A stretch of DNA of 64,000 bases from Pseudomonas paralactis. Its GTDB lineage: Bacteria; Pseudomonadota; Gammaproteobacteria; Pseudomonadales; Pseudomonadaceae. Position 1 is the stretch's first letter, and the number at the start of each line of letters is the position of its first letter. The notes under the pieces were generated by a model that had not been told where the DNA came from, made no database searches, and worked only from the letters and a program-made list of their open reading frames with translations. The position numbers were made by a program, and so were the translations under genes. Shown one piece after another: positions 1-10,723 of the stretch. The stretch lies in the NCBI RefSeq assembly GCF_001439735.1, contig NZ_JYLN01000003.1:372001-436000 (forward strand), written 5' to 3'.

Positions 1-501
1 CGGCGCCACGCGGCGGCCTGGCAGGACTACATCAAGAGCAGCCTGGTGGGCGGCGGTGGGCGTTTCGGTTTTGCCGTGCTGGCGTTCTTCTCGGTGTACC
101 GCGAGCTGTTCGAAGTGATCCTGTTCTACGAAACCCTGTGGTTGCAGGCCGGCCCTGCAGGGCACAATGCGGTGCTGGCCGGTGGTGCCACGGCGCTGGT
201 GCTGCTGGTGGGCCTGGCCTGGGTGATCCTGCGCGGTTCGGCGAAGTTGCCGTTGGCGCTATTCTTCAGCATCAACGCCGCGTTGCTGTGCGCGCTGTCG
301 GTGGTGTTTGCCGGGCACGGTGTCAAGGCTTTGCAGGAGGCGGGCATCTTCGGCACGCGGCCGGTGGCGTTCTTTGAGTTCGACTGGCTGGGCATCCACG
401 CCGATGCCTATTCGTTGAGCGCACAGGCCGTGGCGATCCTGGCGATTGTGGTGCTGTATGGCCGTAGCCGGCTGACCGAGAAGCGCCGGGTGGCGGCGTA
501 G
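1..501 (+). CDS. FTR1-family iron permease, C-terminal part
   Basis: The reading frame is open from the first base of the window, so the gene begins upstream. The visible 166 residues contain several hydrophobic membrane segments and the motif RELFE near residue 35. This corresponds to the REGLE-type ferric-iron-binding motif of the FTR1/EfeU permeases, which move iron across the inner membrane. Fluorescent Pseudomonas often carry a long FTR1 protein with a cytochrome-like N-terminal half, but only the permease end can be seen here. The stop lies one base before the next start, so the two genes are probably co-transcribed. Confidence 0.8.
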   Translation, partial: RRHAAAWQDYIKSSLVGGGGRFGFAVLAFFSVYRELFEVILFYETLWLQAGPAGHNAVLAGGATALVLLVGLAWVILRGSAKLPLALFFSINAALLCALSVVFAGHGVKALQEAGIFGTRPVAFFEFDWLGIHADAYSLSAQAVAILAIVVLYGRSRLTEKRRVAA

Positions 502-502
502 T

Positions 503-958
503 ATGCGCGTGTGGATCGACGCCGACGCCTGCCCTCGGGCGGCCAAGGACCAAGTGGTGAAGTTCGCTCTCAAGCGCCAGTTCGAGGTGGTGCTGGTGGC
601 CGGGCAGAGCCAGATCAAGCCGAGCTTTTCCTGTGTGAAGCTGATCGTGGTGCCCAGCGGCCCCGACGCGGCCGATGACTACCTGGTTGAGCACGCGGTG
701 CCCGGCGAATTGGTGATTTGCAGCGACGTGCCCTTGGCCGATCGGCTGGTGAAGAAGGGCGTCACGGCCCTTGATCCGCGAGGCAAGGAGTTCAGCCCGG
801 CGAACATGAGTGAGCGGTTAGCGGTGCGTAACCTGTTTACTGACCTGCGCGAGCAAGGCCAGATGGGCGGCGGACCACCGCCCCACAGCGAAAAGGACAA
901 GCAGGCGTTTGCCAATGCATTGGACCGAATCCTTACCCGCTTGATGAAGCCGATGTAG
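503..958 (+). CDS. YaiI/YqxD family (DUF188, UPF0178) protein
   Basis: This 151-residue protein begins MRVWIDADACP, the acidic N-terminus typical of the DUF188/UPF0178 family. The family has a PIN/NYN-like nuclease fold with acidic residues near the N-terminus, but its cellular role is not established. Length is normal. It starts directly after the iron permease stop and its own stop codon lies inside the first arm of a REP pair, so transcription of the pair probably ends there. Confidence 0.85.
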   Translation: MRVWIDADACPRAAKDQVVKFALKRQFEVVLVAGQSQIKPSFSCVKLIVVPSGPDAADDYLVEHAVPGELVICSDVPLADRLVKKGVTALDPRGKEFSPANMSERLAVRNLFTDLREQGQMGGGPPPHSEKDKQAFANALDRILTRLMKPM

Positions 959-1052
959 GAGCGAGCTTGCTCGCGAAAAACGTCAACGATAACGCGGGCA
1001 CTCTGGATGAACGCGGCGCCCTCAGGTTCTTCGCGAGCAAGCTCGCTCCTAC
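955..1052. repeat. REP pair (inverted, GTAGGAGCGAGCTTGCTCGC type)
   Basis: Two inverted arms (GTAGGAGCGAGC.. and ..GCTCGCTCCTAC) are separated by about 60 bases. The pair lies between the convergent DUF188 and elbB genes. The left arm contains the TAG stop codon of the DUF188 gene. A second pair with the same arms and a very similar spacer start lies at 49306-49403. Confidence 0.9.
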
Positions 1053-1064
1053 AGAAAGAGGGCG

Positions 1065-1730
1065 TCAGTCGTTCTCGTGGGTCAGCTCAAGCACCCGATC
1101 CACCAGCTTGTTGATCCCTGACGCCACTTCACTGATGTTCTTGCCGAGCATATACGCCGGCGTACTGACCAGCTTGCGCGCCTTGTCTTCGACGATATCT
1201 TCCACCGTGCATTCGTGGTGTGTGGCGCCCATCTTGTCCAGGGCGGCCGCTGTGTCGGCATCGTTACCGATGGTGCAGGTTACGCCAGGGCCGTAGATCT
1301 TCGCGGCCAGGGCCGGCGAGATGCAGATCAAGCCCACCGGCTTGCCTGCTTCGGCAAACGCTTCAGCCAGCTCCAACACCTGCGGGTTGACGCTGCAACC
1401 GGCGCCTTCCACGGCAAAGTTCGACAGATTCTTCGCCGCGCCAAACCCGCCCGGCACGATCAGGGCGTCGAAGTCCGCGGCGTTGGCTTGGGCAATATCC
1501 TTTACTGCGCCTCGGGCGATACGCGCAGACTCCACCAGCACATTGCGCGACTCGGGCATTTCTTCGCCCGTGAGATGGTTGATCACATGCAATTGCGCAA
1601 TATCGGGGGCAAAGCATTCCACTTGAGCGCCGCGCTGATCCAGGCGCAGCAGGGTGATCACGCTCTCGTGGATCTCTGCGCCGTCATATACGCCACAGCC
1701 GGAAAGGATCACTGCAATTTTTTTGCTCAT
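1065..1730 (-). CDS. elbB: Isoprenoid biosynthesis glyoxalase ElbB
   Basis: The 221-residue product has the DJ-1/PfpI (class I glutamine amidotransferase-like) fold: the N-terminus KKIAVILSGCGVYDG and the stretch DALIVPGGFGAAKNL match ElbB, a glyoxalase linked to early isoprenoid synthesis. An ATG two codons upstream (1736) is only 2 bases from the AGGAG. The ATG at 1730 has the better spacing of 8 bases and gives the normal N-terminus MSKK. The gene appears monocistronic and converges on the DUF188 gene across a REP pair. Confidence 0.9.
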   Translation of the reverse strand: MSKKIAVILSGCGVYDGAEIHESVITLLRLDQRGAQVECFAPDIAQLHVINHLTGEEMPESRNVLVESARIARGAVKDIAQANAADFDALIVPGGFGAAKNLSNFAVEGAGCSVNPQVLELAEAFAEAGKPVGLICISPALAAKIYGPGVTCTIGNDADTAAALDKMGATHHECTVEDIVEDKARKLVSTPAYMLGKNISEVASGINKLVDRVLELTHEND

Positions 1731-1845
1731 GGGCATTTCTCCTGATTCATGGCGTTAAATGTCTACTAATTTGTAACCTGTTGCCAATGGGATCTCACGC
1801 CGCTGCACCTAATCTTGATGTAACAAAAATAGACCGGACTAGCCC

Positions 1846-3081
1846 ATGGACTTTGTGCCTTACGCAGTACCGTTTTTTATTGCCCTGATCGTCGTGGAGC
1901 TGCTGGCCGACCGTTGGCGCGGCGCACGCAACTATCGGGTCGCGGATGCCATCAACAGCCTCAGCACCGGCGTGCTGTCCACCACGACCGGTTTGCTGAC
2001 CAAGGGCGTGGGCCTTTTGACCTACGCGTTTGCTCTCAAGCATCTGGCGCTCATCGAGTTGCCGGCCCAGAGTGCCTGGACCTGGGTATTCGCTTTTGTG
2101 TTCTATGACTTCTGCTATTACTGGCTGCATCGCATGGGCCACGAGCGCAATATTCTTTGGGCTGCGCATTCGGTGCATCACCAGAGTGAGGACTACAACC
2201 TCACCACCGCCTTGCGCCAGACCAGCACCGGTTTCCTGCTGAGCTGGATCTTCTACCTGCCTCTGGCCGTCGTTGGCGTGCCGCTGGTGGTGTTTATCAG
2301 CGTGGCTTCGCTCAACCTGTTGTATCAATTCTGGGTCCATACCCGCCACGTTCCCAAGCTGGGCTGGTTCGAATGGTTCTTCGTGACGCCGTCCAATCAT
2401 CGGGCCCACCACGCACAGAACGCTCTCTACATGGATCGTAACTACGGCGGGGTGTTCATTATTTGGGACCGGCTGTTCGGTACTTTTCAAGAAGAGGACG
2501 ATAATGAGCCGGTGATCTTTGGGGTGACCACACCTCTGGCGAGCTGGAACCCGCTGTGGGCCAACCTGCAGTTTTATGCGCAGTTATGGAATGACGCCCG
2601 GCGTACTGAAAGCCGCTGGGACAAGCTGCGCATCTGGTTTATGCGCACCGGCTGGCGCCCGGCGGACGTCAAGGCCAGGTACCCCATGGCCAAGCCGGAC
2701 CTGAGCCAGTTCCGCAAATTCGAGGTGCCTTTGGACGCGCGGCAGCAGTTCTACATCGCGCTGCAATTCGTAGCGTATGTGGGCTTTGGCAGTTATCTGA
2801 TGAATTTCGGTGAGGGCATGCCTACGGCGGCGCTGGTGCTCGGTTGGGGCGCGATGGCGCTAGGCCTGTTTACCTTGGGGGTGGCGCTGGAGAATCGCCC
2901 ATGGGCGTTGAAGGCCGAGTTGGCGCGCCTGGCGCTGAACCTGCCGTTGGTATGGTTGGCGCCGCTGGTCGGCTTGTGGCCCGCCAGCCATCTCGCCTGG
3001 CTGGGCCTGGCGAGCTACAGCCTGCTCAGCGTGATCGGTCTCTACTGTTGCAGAGGCCGGTTTACTCGGTTGGCGTCTTAG
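1846..3081 (+). CDS. Sterol desaturase / fatty acid hydroxylase family membrane protein
   Basis: This 411-residue membrane protein carries the eight-histidine di-iron signature of the fatty acid hydroxylase superfamily: HRMGH at residues 95-99, HSVHH at 108-112 and HRAHH at 185-189. Hydrophobic helices surround these motifs, and a further hydrophobic C-terminal block extends it beyond the usual catalytic domain. It probably oxidises a lipid-like substrate at the inner membrane; the substrate cannot be told from sequence. Its 3' end overlaps the end of the convergent dedA by 20 bases. Confidence 0.85.
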   Translation: MDFVPYAVPFFIALIVVELLADRWRGARNYRVADAINSLSTGVLSTTTGLLTKGVGLLTYAFALKHLALIELPAQSAWTWVFAFVFYDFCYYWLHRMGHERNILWAAHSVHHQSEDYNLTTALRQTSTGFLLSWIFYLPLAVVGVPLVVFISVASLNLLYQFWVHTRHVPKLGWFEWFFVTPSNHRAHHAQNALYMDRNYGGVFIIWDRLFGTFQEEDDNEPVIFGVTTPLASWNPLWANLQFYAQLWNDARRTESRWDKLRIWFMRTGWRPADVKARYPMAKPDLSQFRKFEVPLDARQQFYIALQFVAYVGFGSYLMNFGEGMPTAALVLGWGAMALGLFTLGVALENRPWALKAELARLALNLPLVWLAPLVGLWPASHLAWLGLASYSLLSVIGLYCCRGRFTRLAS

Positions 3082-3697
3082 GCGATTCGATTGAGGCTTG
3101 CTCGGCAGCCTGTCGCGCCTTGGCCTCGGCACACGCCTCACGGGCGATGCGGGCATTCTTGAAGCGGCGTCGCAGCCACAAGCCAAAACCCAGCACCAGC
3201 AGGGCGCCCAGTACCCATAGTTCGTATTTCTTGACGCTGCCGAGCATACCTTCGAGCACCGCACCGAAATGATAGGCCGCAGCTCCCAAGGCAGCGGCCC
3301 AGATCGCCGCACCAATACCGTTAAGGATCAGATAGCGCATCGGCGGGTAACCGGACAGGCCAATCGCCACGGGCATCACTGTGCGCAAGCCGTAGACGAA
3401 GCGGAAGCTCAGTACCCAGATATCCGGATGCTTGCGGATATGCTCCAGAGCCTTGTCGCCCATCAACTGCCAGCGCGGCTTGCGTGCCAGCAGCTTGCGG
3501 CCGTGCTTGCGCCCCATGTAGTACCAGAGCTGGTCGCCGGCGTAGCTGCCAAAAAAGGCAACGACCACCACCAGGTTGATATCCATGTAGCCACGGAACG
3601 CCAGGAAGCCTGCGAGTACGAGGATGGTCTCGCCTTCGAAAAACGTGCCGAGAAAGAGGGCAAAGTAGCCGAAGTCATGCAGAAATTGTTGAAGCAT
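3062..3697 (-). CDS. DedA family inner-membrane protein
   Basis: The 211-residue product starts MLQQFLHDFGY and contains the DedA/SNARE-associated core, with FFEGETILVLAGF near the N-terminus and GDQLWYYMGRKHG after it, then several membrane segments. DedA proteins are thought to act as lipid flippases or transporters that keep the membrane potential and envelope normal. The frame stays open to 3832, but the upstream residues do not look like a family N-terminus, so the ATG at 3697 is preferred. It is divergent from hemB, and about 130 bases upstream lie the Pho-box promoter of hemB. Confidence 0.87.
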   Translation of the reverse strand: MLQQFLHDFGYFALFLGTFFEGETILVLAGFLAFRGYMDINLVVVVAFFGSYAGDQLWYYMGRKHGRKLLARKPRWQLMGDKALEHIRKHPDIWVLSFRFVYGLRTVMPVAIGLSGYPPMRYLILNGIGAAIWAAALGAAAYHFGAVLEGMLGSVKKYELWVLGALLVLGFGLWLRRRFKNARIAREACAEAKARQAAEQASIESPKTPTE

Positions 3698-3832
3698 GGT
3701 CTGGGGTGCTGGCGAAATGAACGCGCAGCCTACGCCTTCACGAAGATTCATGAAAGTATCGAGATGTGTCACGAAGTGAACAATTCCTACATATATGACG
3801 AATGCGCCTACAGGTCGCATCGATAAGCACAA

Positions 3833-3866
3833 CTGTCATACCTTCGTCATAATGGCCGCTTATAAC
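3833..3866 (+). promoter_or_regulatory. Pho box and -10 element in front of hemB-ppk
   Basis: CTGTCAT (3833-3839) is followed after four bases by TCGTCAT (3844-3850), matching the PhoB direct-repeat architecture of two 7-mers with 4-base spacing. The second half matches in 5 of 7 positions. A TATAAC -10 box follows at 3861-3866, ten bases after the repeat, the normal distance for a PhoB-activated promoter lacking a -35. This predicts phosphate-starvation induction of hemB and ppk. Confidence 0.65.
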
Positions 3867-3884
3867 TGCAACGCTCGCCCGTAA

Positions 3885-4919
<1,035 letters not shown>

Positions 4920-4937
4920 CCCTCACAGGAACACTCG

Positions 4938-7160
4938 ATGAATACCGAAGGACTCTCCGAAGTTGCCGTAAAAGACGCTCACCCGGTGGTTGAACAAGTT
5001 ACCCAGACCCCGCCGGAGCTGGAGCCTGCCCCGCCTGCGGTGGTTGCCGAAGCACCTGCGCCGGTGCCCGTGCCCGTGGTCACCAACCTGGATGACAGCA
5101 GCCTGTACATCCATCGCGAGTTGTCACAACTGCAATTCAACATCCGCGTGCTGGAGCAGGCGCTGGATGAGTCCTACCCGTTGCTGGAGCGGCTGAAATT
5201 CCTGCTGATCTTCTCCAGCAACCTGGATGAGTTCTTCGAGATTCGCGTTGCCGGCCTCAAGAAGCAGATCACCTTCGCCCGTGAACAAGCCGGGGCCGAC
5301 GGCCTGCAACCGCATCAGGCGTTGGCGCGCATCAGTGAATTGGTGCATGGCCATGTGGACCGCCAGTACGCGATCCTCAATGACATCCTGCTGCCGGAGC
5401 TGGAAAAACATCAGGTTCGCTTCATTCGTCGTCGTCACTGGACCGCCAAGATCAAGACCTGGGTGCGCCGTTATTTCCGCGACGAGATTTCGCCGATCAT
5501 CACCCCCATCGGCCTGGACCCTACGCACCCGTTCCCACTGCTGGTGAACAAGAGCCTCAACTTTATCGTTGAGCTTGAAGGTATCGATGCCTTCGGTCGC
5601 GATTCGGGCCTGGCGATCATCCCGGCGCCGCGTCTGTTACCACGCATCATCAAGGTACCGGAAGAGGTAGGGGGCGCTGGCGACAATTATGTATTTCTGT
5701 CGTCGATGATCCATGCCCACGCCGATGACCTGTTCCAGGGCATGAAGGTCAAAGGCTGCTACCAGTTCCGCCTGACCCGTAACGCCGACCTGGCACTGGA
5801 TTCCGAAGATGTCGAAGACTTGGCCCGGGCCCTGCGCGGCGAGCTGTTCTCGCGGCGTTATGGCGATGCGGTGCGTCTGGAAGTGGCGGATACCTGCCCC
5901 AAACATCTGTCGGACTACCTGCTCAAGCAGTTCAACCTGGCCGAATCCGAGTTGTACCAGGTCAATGGCCCGGTGAACCTGACGCGTCTGTTCAGCATTA
6001 CCGGCCTGGACAGCCACCCGGAGCTGCAATACAAGCCGTTCACGCCGCAGATCCCGAAACTGCTGCAAAACAGCGAGAACATCTTCAGCGTGGTGAGCAA
6101 GCAGGACATCCTGCTGCTGCACCCCTTCGAGTCGTTCACCCCGGTGGTCGACCTGCTGCGCCAGGCTGCCAAGGACCCGCACGTCCTGGCCGTGCGCCAG
6201 ACCCTGTACCGCAGCGGTGCCAACTCGGAAATCGTCGATGCGTTGGTGGATGCTGCGCGTAACGGCAAGGAAGTCACCGCGGTGATCGAGTTGCGGGCGC
6301 GCTTTGACGAGGAGTCCAACCTGCAACTGGCCAGCCGCCTGCAAGCGGCCGGTGCGGTGGTGATCTACGGCGTGGTCGGCTTCAAGACCCACGCCAAGAT
6401 GATGTTGATTCTGCGCCGTGAGGCCGGTGAAATTGTGCGTTACGCCCACTTGGGCACCGGCAACTACCACGCCGGCAACGCCAAGCTCTATACCGACTAC
6501 AGCCTGCTGACATCCGATGACGCGCTGTGTGAAGACGTCGGCAAGTTGTTCAGCCAGTTGATCGGCATGGGCAAGACCTTGCGCATGAAGAAGCTGTTGC
6601 ACGCGCCGTTCACCCTCAAGAAGGGCATGCTCGACATGATTGCCCGCGAGACCCAGTTCGCTCTCGACGGCAAACCGGCGCACATCATCGCCAAGTTCAA
6701 CTCGCTGACCGATCCTAAGATCATCCGCGCGCTGTACAAGGCCAGCCAGTCGGGCGTACGTATCGATCTGGTGGTGCGTGGCATGTGCTGCCTGCGCCCG
6801 GGCATTGTCGGCGTGTCGCATAACATCCACGTGCGCTCGATCATCGGCCGCTTCCTGGAGCACACCCGCGTGTTCTACTTCCTCAACGGCGGCGAAGAGC
6901 AGATGTTCCTCTCCAGCGCCGACTGGATGGAACGCAACCTCGACAAGCGTGTGGAGACCTGCTTCCCGGTAGAAGGCAAAAAGCTGATCATGCGGGTCAA
7001 GAAGGAGCTGGAAAGCTACCTGACCGACAACACTCACAGCTGGAGCCTGCAATCGGACGGGCGTTATGTACGCAACACCCCGACCGGCAACCAGAACCCG
7101 CGCAGCGCGCAGGCGACGTTGCTGGAGAAGTTGGGTAGTCCGATTCTTGCGGTGAACTAA
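4938..7160 (+). CDS. ppk1: Polyphosphate kinase 1
   Basis: The 740-residue protein makes inorganic polyphosphate from ATP, reversibly. It has the four-domain PPK1 layout: an N-terminal helical region ([15 protein letters not shown]), a head domain, and two C-terminal phospholipase-D-like domains. The catalytic histidine stretch [10 protein letters not shown] and the motif [20 protein letters not shown] are present. A proline- and valine-rich N-terminal extension of about 50 residues precedes the conserved domain. AGGA is placed 7 bases before the ATG. It follows hemB as a probable operon and converges with ppx, so synthesis and breakdown of polyphosphate are neighbours but on opposite strands. 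Confidence 0.97.
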   Translation: MNTEGLSEVAVKDAHPVVEQVTQTPPELEPAPPAVVAEAPAPVPVPVVTNLDDSSLYIHRELSQLQFNIRVLEQALDESYPLLERLKFLLIFSSNLDEFFEIRVAGLKKQITFAREQAGADGLQPHQALARISELVHGHVDRQYAILNDILLPELEKHQVRFIRRRHWTAKIKTWVRRYFRDEISPIITPIGLDPTHPFPLLVNKSLNFIVELEGIDAFGRDSGLAIIPAPRLLPRIIKVPEEVGGAGDNYVFLSSMIHAHADDLFQGMKVKGCYQFRLTRNADLALDSEDVEDLARALRGELFSRRYGDAVRLEVADTCPKHLSDYLLKQFNLAESELYQVNGPVNLTRLFSITGLDSHPELQYKPFTPQIPKLLQNSENIFSVVSKQDILLLHPFESFTPVVDLLRQAAKDPHVLAVRQTLYRSGANSEIVDALVDAARNGKEVTAVIELRARFDEESNLQLASRLQAAGAVVIYGVVGFKTHAKMMLILRREAGEIVRYAHLGTGNYHAGNAKLYTDYSLLTSDDALCEDVGKLFSQLIGMGKTLRMKKLLHAPFTLKKGMLDMIARETQFALDGKPAHIIAKFNSLTDPKIIRALYKASQSGVRIDLVVRGMCCLRPGIVGVSHNIHVRSIIGRFLEHTRVFYFLNGGEEQMFLSSADWMERNLDKRVETCFPVEGKKLIMRVKKELESYLTDNTHSWSLQSDGRYVRNTPTGNQNPRSAQATLLEKLGSPILAVN

Positions 7161-7180
7161 AACCCAACGCAGTTCAAAAA

Positions 7181-7267
7181 GTGGGAGCGGGCTTGCCTGC
7201 GATAGCGGTAGGTCAGCCAAAGATGCATTGGCTGACACTTCGCCTTCGCGAGCAAGCCCGCTCCCAC
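7181..7267. repeat. REP pair between ppk and ppx
   Basis: Inverted arms GTGGGAGCGGGCTTGC and GCAAGCCCGCTCCCAC are separated by about 50 bases. The pair lies in the gap between convergent ppk and ppx, where it can act as a two-way transcription stop or mRNA stabiliser. Confidence 0.9.
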
Positions 7268-7286
7268 ATTTGTTTTGCCGTGTGCT

Positions 7287-8789
7287 TTAGCGCAGGTTCA
7301 GGCTGAACCCCACCCGCGTCAGCCATTCGGCTTCCTGGGCGAAGTCCGCCTGGGTCAGTTGGTTTTCATCCAGCCAGCCCTTGGGGAAGATGACTTCCAG
7401 GCTGTCGTCATCGGCGTGCAGTTTTACCTGGGGCATTTCCTGGGTGCCACGAATGTGGTGGAACAGGATTGCAAAGCGCAACAGCGCGCACAGGCGAATC
7501 AGCTTGATGCCGTCTTTGCCGAATTCGGCAAATTTGTCCTTGGGAATATTGCGGCGATGGCCGCGCACCAGCAGTGCGAGCATCTGTTGGTCTTCGCGGG
7601 AGAAACCGGCCAGGTCCGAGTGCTCGATCAGGTAGGCGCCGTGCTTGTGGTAATGGTAGTGGGCGATGTCCAGGCCCACTTCATGCACCTTGGCGGCCCA
7701 GCCCAGCAGCTCGCGCCAGACGCCGTCTTCCAGGTCCCAATCTGCGGCCACCTGGTCGAAAGCGTGCAAGGCTTTGCGCTCCACGCGGGCGGCCTGTTCC
7801 AGGTCGACGTGGTAGCGTTCCATCAGCGAGCTGAGGGTGCGCTCACGCACGTCTTCGTGGTGATGGCGGCCCAGCAGGTCATACAGCACGCCTTCGCGCA
7901 GGGCGCCGTCACAGTGGTCCATGCGTTGCAGTTCGAGGGCGTCGAAAATGGCTTCGAGAATCGCCAGGCCCGCAGGGAAAATGGCGCGGCGATCAGGTTT
8001 GATACCGTCGAAGTCGATTTTTTCCGCATCCCCCAGCTTGAACAGCTTGCGCTTGAGCCACGCCAGACCTTCGGCATTCACCTCGCCGGTGCCATGGCCG
8101 CCAGCCTTCAAGGCCAGGCCGATGGCGCGGATGGTGCCGGACGAGCCGATGGCTTCATCCCAGGTCAGGCGGTGCAGGGCATGTTCAATGCTCATGATCT
8201 CCAGCCGCGCCGCCGTATAAGCCTGGGCATAGCGCGCCGGCGTGATCTTGCCGTCCTTGAAGTAACGTTGAGTGAAGCTCACGCAGCCCATCTGCAAGCT
8301 TTCACGCAGCAGTGGCTCGAAACGCTGGCCGATGATGAACTCGGTACTGCCGCCACCGATGTCCGCCACCAGGCGTTTGCCCGGTGTGTCGGCCAGTGTG
8401 TGGGACACGCCGAGGTAGATCAGGCGCGCCTCTTCACGGCCAGAGATAACTTCCACCGGATGCCCGAGGATTTCCTCGGCACGATGGATGAACTCATTGC
8501 GGTTTCGGGCTTCGCGCAATGCGTTGGTGCCGACGATGCGCACAGCGCCAGGCGGCATGCCATTGATCAATTGCGCAAAGCGCTTGAGGCAGTCGAGCCC
8601 GCGCTGCATGGATTCTTCATTGAGCTTGCGCTCGTCGTCGATCCCGGCGGCCAGTTGCACTTTTTCGCCGAGCCGCTCAAGGATGCGGATCTCACCGTTC
8701 TGGGCCTTGGCCACGACCATGTGAAAGCTGTTGGAGCCCAGGTCGATGGCGGCGATCAAGGACAGATTCTTGGCTTGGGATTGCGGCAT
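7287..8789 (-). CDS. ppx: Exopolyphosphatase
   Basis: The 500-residue product hydrolyses terminal phosphates of polyphosphate and, in the family, also pppGpp. It has both actin-like ATPase motifs: [16 protein letters not shown] near residue 15 and [14 protein letters not shown] near 145. The C-terminal HD-like helical region ([24 protein letters not shown]) marks the long PPX form. A 543-residue open frame on the opposite strand is a shadow of this gene. No promoter box could be assigned with confidence. Confidence 0.96.
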   Translation of the reverse strand: MPQSQAKNLSLIAAIDLGSNSFHMVVAKAQNGEIRILERLGEKVQLAAGIDDERKLNEESMQRGLDCLKRFAQLINGMPPGAVRIVGTNALREARNRNEFIHRAEEILGHPVEVISGREEARLIYLGVSHTLADTPGKRLVADIGGGSTEFIIGQRFEPLLRESLQMGCVSFTQRYFKDGKITPARYAQAYTAARLEIMSIEHALHRLTWDEAIGSSGTIRAIGLALKAGGHGTGEVNAEGLAWLKRKLFKLGDAEKIDFDGIKPDRRAIFPAGLAILEAIFDALELQRMDHCDGALREGVLYDLLGRHHHEDVRERTLSSLMERYHVDLEQAARVERKALHAFDQVAADWDLEDGVWRELLGWAAKVHEVGLDIAHYHYHKHGAYLIEHSDLAGFSREDQQMLALLVRGHRRNIPKDKFAEFGKDGIKLIRLCALLRFAILFHHIRGTQEMPQVKLHADDDSLEVIFPKGWLDENQLTQADFAQEAEWLTRVGFSLNLR

Positions 8790-9267
8790 GGTTTGGGAGT
8801 CTCGGTCGATAACCTTGCCATCGTGCCACGATCGACCGCTGGAGCCAACGCGTTGTGCTTCGGTAATTTTCCCTATGCGGTCTGTAGGAAAACTTTGGAA
8901 AGCTAAGGGCTGCTTCGCAAGCTTTCGGTAAACAAACTTTCCGACGATGTAAGAGGTTTTAACCGCCTGCAGTTGTTAATGTGTAGATGATTTTGCCTAC
9001 AGTGGGTGGGACTATATGCTGTTCTATATTTTGCTCTTGCCTACACTGTCGATGGGTTGAAGTAATTGTTTGTTCTTGCCGGGGCCTACAACAAATACCG
9101 CGCTGTCTGATTTTTTATCGGGGTACCCACACCCCAGACTGTCACTCGGCAATTCTGCCGGGGTGTTATTTATTTATAGTTTTGTATTAAGGACGATAGT
9201 TGTTGAGCGATGGAATCGCCAAAACCTGAATAAAGAGCGCCTGTTAACTTCAAGTGACAGGACGAGC
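8790..9267 (+). promoter_or_regulatory. Long AT-richer leader of the fimbrial operon
   Basis: No gene was found in these 478 bases. They contain a 9-base direct repeat TTGCCTACA at 8993-9001 and 9037-9045, spaced 44 bases, which could be an operator. A compound hairpin lies at 9129-9166: ACACCCC (9129-9135) can pair with GGGGTGT (9160-9166), with an inner CGGCA/TGCCG stem, and the AT-rich run TATTTATTTATAG follows. This could work as an attenuator. The exact promoter cannot be fixed by eye. Confidence 0.4.
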
Positions 9268-9915
9268 ATGAAAAAAATTGTTGGATTGACCTTCGGTATT
9301 GCGTGTCTGGCTGCAGCTCTGCAAGTTCAGGCAAATACGAGCGCCCAGTTGATCGTCAAGGGGACGATCAAGCCTGCCGCATGCAGCTTAAACCTGTCGG
9401 GCGGTGGCATCATTGACTACAACACGATTCGCTCCGGCGAGTTGTCTCACACGGCATTCAACCCGCGTGAAGAGCGCACCACGTCCCTGGTTATCAATTG
9501 CGGCGGTGCGCCTGCCAGGTTCGGCCTCACCTTCAGCGATTTGCAGGCGGGGAGCAAGGTAACAGGCATCCTTGGGCCGGGCTTCTCCGAAGCGCAGAAC
9601 TTTGGTTTGGGGATCGCAGCGTCCCGACGCGTCGGTGGCTATTCGATCACCCTCAGGGACCTTCGCTCTTCCGGAACAACGCTGTTTTCGATCATGCGCA
9701 CCGGACATGGTGCCTGGCAAAACAGCGACGGCAGAATCGCCCAATCGCCCAGCCAGTACTCCTGGCGTAATGGCGTGAGCGTGACCCCTGCCTCGATCAG
9801 CCAGTTGACAGCCACAGTGGCGGTGAAAGCCGTGATCAACAAGGCTCAGGACTTGGATCTGAGTCGTGATGTTCCCCTGGATGGCCGCGCCACGCTTGTA
9901 TTGAGTTACATCTAA
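9268..9915 (+). CDS. DUF1120 fimbrial subunit-like protein
   Basis: The 215-residue protein starts at MKKIVGLTF with an AGGA box upstream and has a signal peptide ending near QVQA. Two cysteines (PAACSLNL and VINCGG) would form the disulfide of a pilin immunoglobulin-like fold, and the C-terminus ends in the aromatic/hydrophobic strand VLSYI. It matches the DUF1120 family often encoded with chaperone-usher genes in Pseudomonas. As first gene, with a terminator-like hairpin right after it, it is probably the major structural subunit. Confidence 0.75.
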   Translation: MKKIVGLTFGIACLAAALQVQANTSAQLIVKGTIKPAACSLNLSGGGIIDYNTIRSGELSHTAFNPREERTTSLVINCGGAPARFGLTFSDLQAGSKVTGILGPGFSEAQNFGLGIAASRRVGGYSITLRDLRSSGTTLFSIMRTGHGAWQNSDGRIAQSPSQYSWRNGVSVTPASISQLTATVAVKAVINKAQDLDLSRDVPLDGRATLVLSYI

Positions 9916-9940
9916 ACAACCGAAAACAGCCGATCAAGAA

Positions 9941-9971
9941 AGCCAACCCTTTCTTGTTGGCTGTTTTTCTT
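9941..9971 (+). terminator. Rho-independent terminator-like hairpin after the first fimbrial gene
   Basis: AGCCAAC (9941-9947) pairs with GTTGGCT (9956-9962) around an 8-base loop, followed by GTTTTTCTTT. Placed between subunit and chaperone genes, it probably lowers downstream expression, giving the usual excess of major subunit. Confidence 0.7.
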
Positions 9972-10021
9972 TGGGCGTTAGGTGGCCAATCGTCAACTTC
10001 ATGAGTTGTGGGGAATATTGC

Positions 10022-10723
10022 GTGCGTGTTTATTTAATAAGTCTTGCGTGGCTGTGGAGTGTTTTTTTCAGTGTGATGGCTGTGGCGGATGGGATGTTGC
10101 CGGACACAACTGTAGTCGTACTTTATGAGGAAGATGGCGAAGCCACGATCACTATCAAGAACACCGATGCAGGGCCGGCGTTGCTTCATTCTGTTATTGA
10201 AAACGTGCCTGAAGATCTCGAACCGCTACTGATTGTCACGCCTCCTATTACCCGTGTGGAAGCGGGGGATACGCAGCTGGTGCGTTTCATCAGCACGCTG
10301 AAGCAGCCGCTCAAGACCCAACGGCTCAAGCGCGTGTCTTTTGAGGGCATTCCCCAGGCGCGGGCCGCGGACGGCGCGACCATCGGTATCACTCTTCGGC
10401 AGAATCTGCCGTTGATCCTGCATCCCAAAGGCTTGCCACGCCACCAAACCCCGTGGGAGCTGCTGAGGTGGGAGCGGTTCGCCGAGCGACTCACCGTCCA
10501 CAACGACAGCGCTTACGTCGTGCGTCTGGCACCGGATGTGCAACTGCTTCCACAAGGTATTCAAGCCACACTGCCGCGCACCTATATCTTGCCAGGTGAG
10601 GCGTTGGTGGCGAAGGTTGACGGTGCTTTGGGCGATGTGGCGCAGGTTGAGATTCAACCTGCCACGGTCTATGGCTTTTCGGTAGACAGCTACCTGGCAC
10701 CGGTCAACGCAGATGCGCGTTGA
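10022..10723 (+). CDS. Periplasmic fimbrial chaperone (PapD-like)
   Basis: The 233-residue product has a hydrophobic signal sequence (VRVYLISLAWLWSVFF) and the two-domain PapD-type chaperone pattern: TRVEAGDTQLVRFI in the first domain, then FEGIPQ and LPLILHPKGLP. It would cap subunits in the periplasm before delivery to the usher. GTG 10022 is preferred because TGGGGAA sits 7 bases upstream. ATG 10001 and TTG 9971 are alternative in-frame starts. It overlaps the usher start by 11 bases. Confidence 0.8.
   Translation: MRVYLISLAWLWSVFFSVMAVADGMLPDTTVVVLYEEDGEATITIKNTDAGPALLHSVIENVPEDLEPLLIVTPPITRVEAGDTQLVRFISTLKQPLKTQRLKRVSFEGIPQARAADGATIGITLRQNLPLILHPKGLPRHQTPWELLRWERFAERLTVHNDSAYVVRLAPDVQLLPQGIQATLPRTYILPGEALVAKVDGALGDVAQVEIQPATVYGFSVDSYLAPVNADAR

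Noticed and set aside
5637..7238. 533-codon open frame antisense to ppk
   Set aside because: GC-rich shadow of polyphosphate kinase with no recognisable domain.
7275..8906. 543-codon open frame on the plus strand
   Set aside because: It is the complement of ppx, whose product has clear family motifs; the antisense translation has none.
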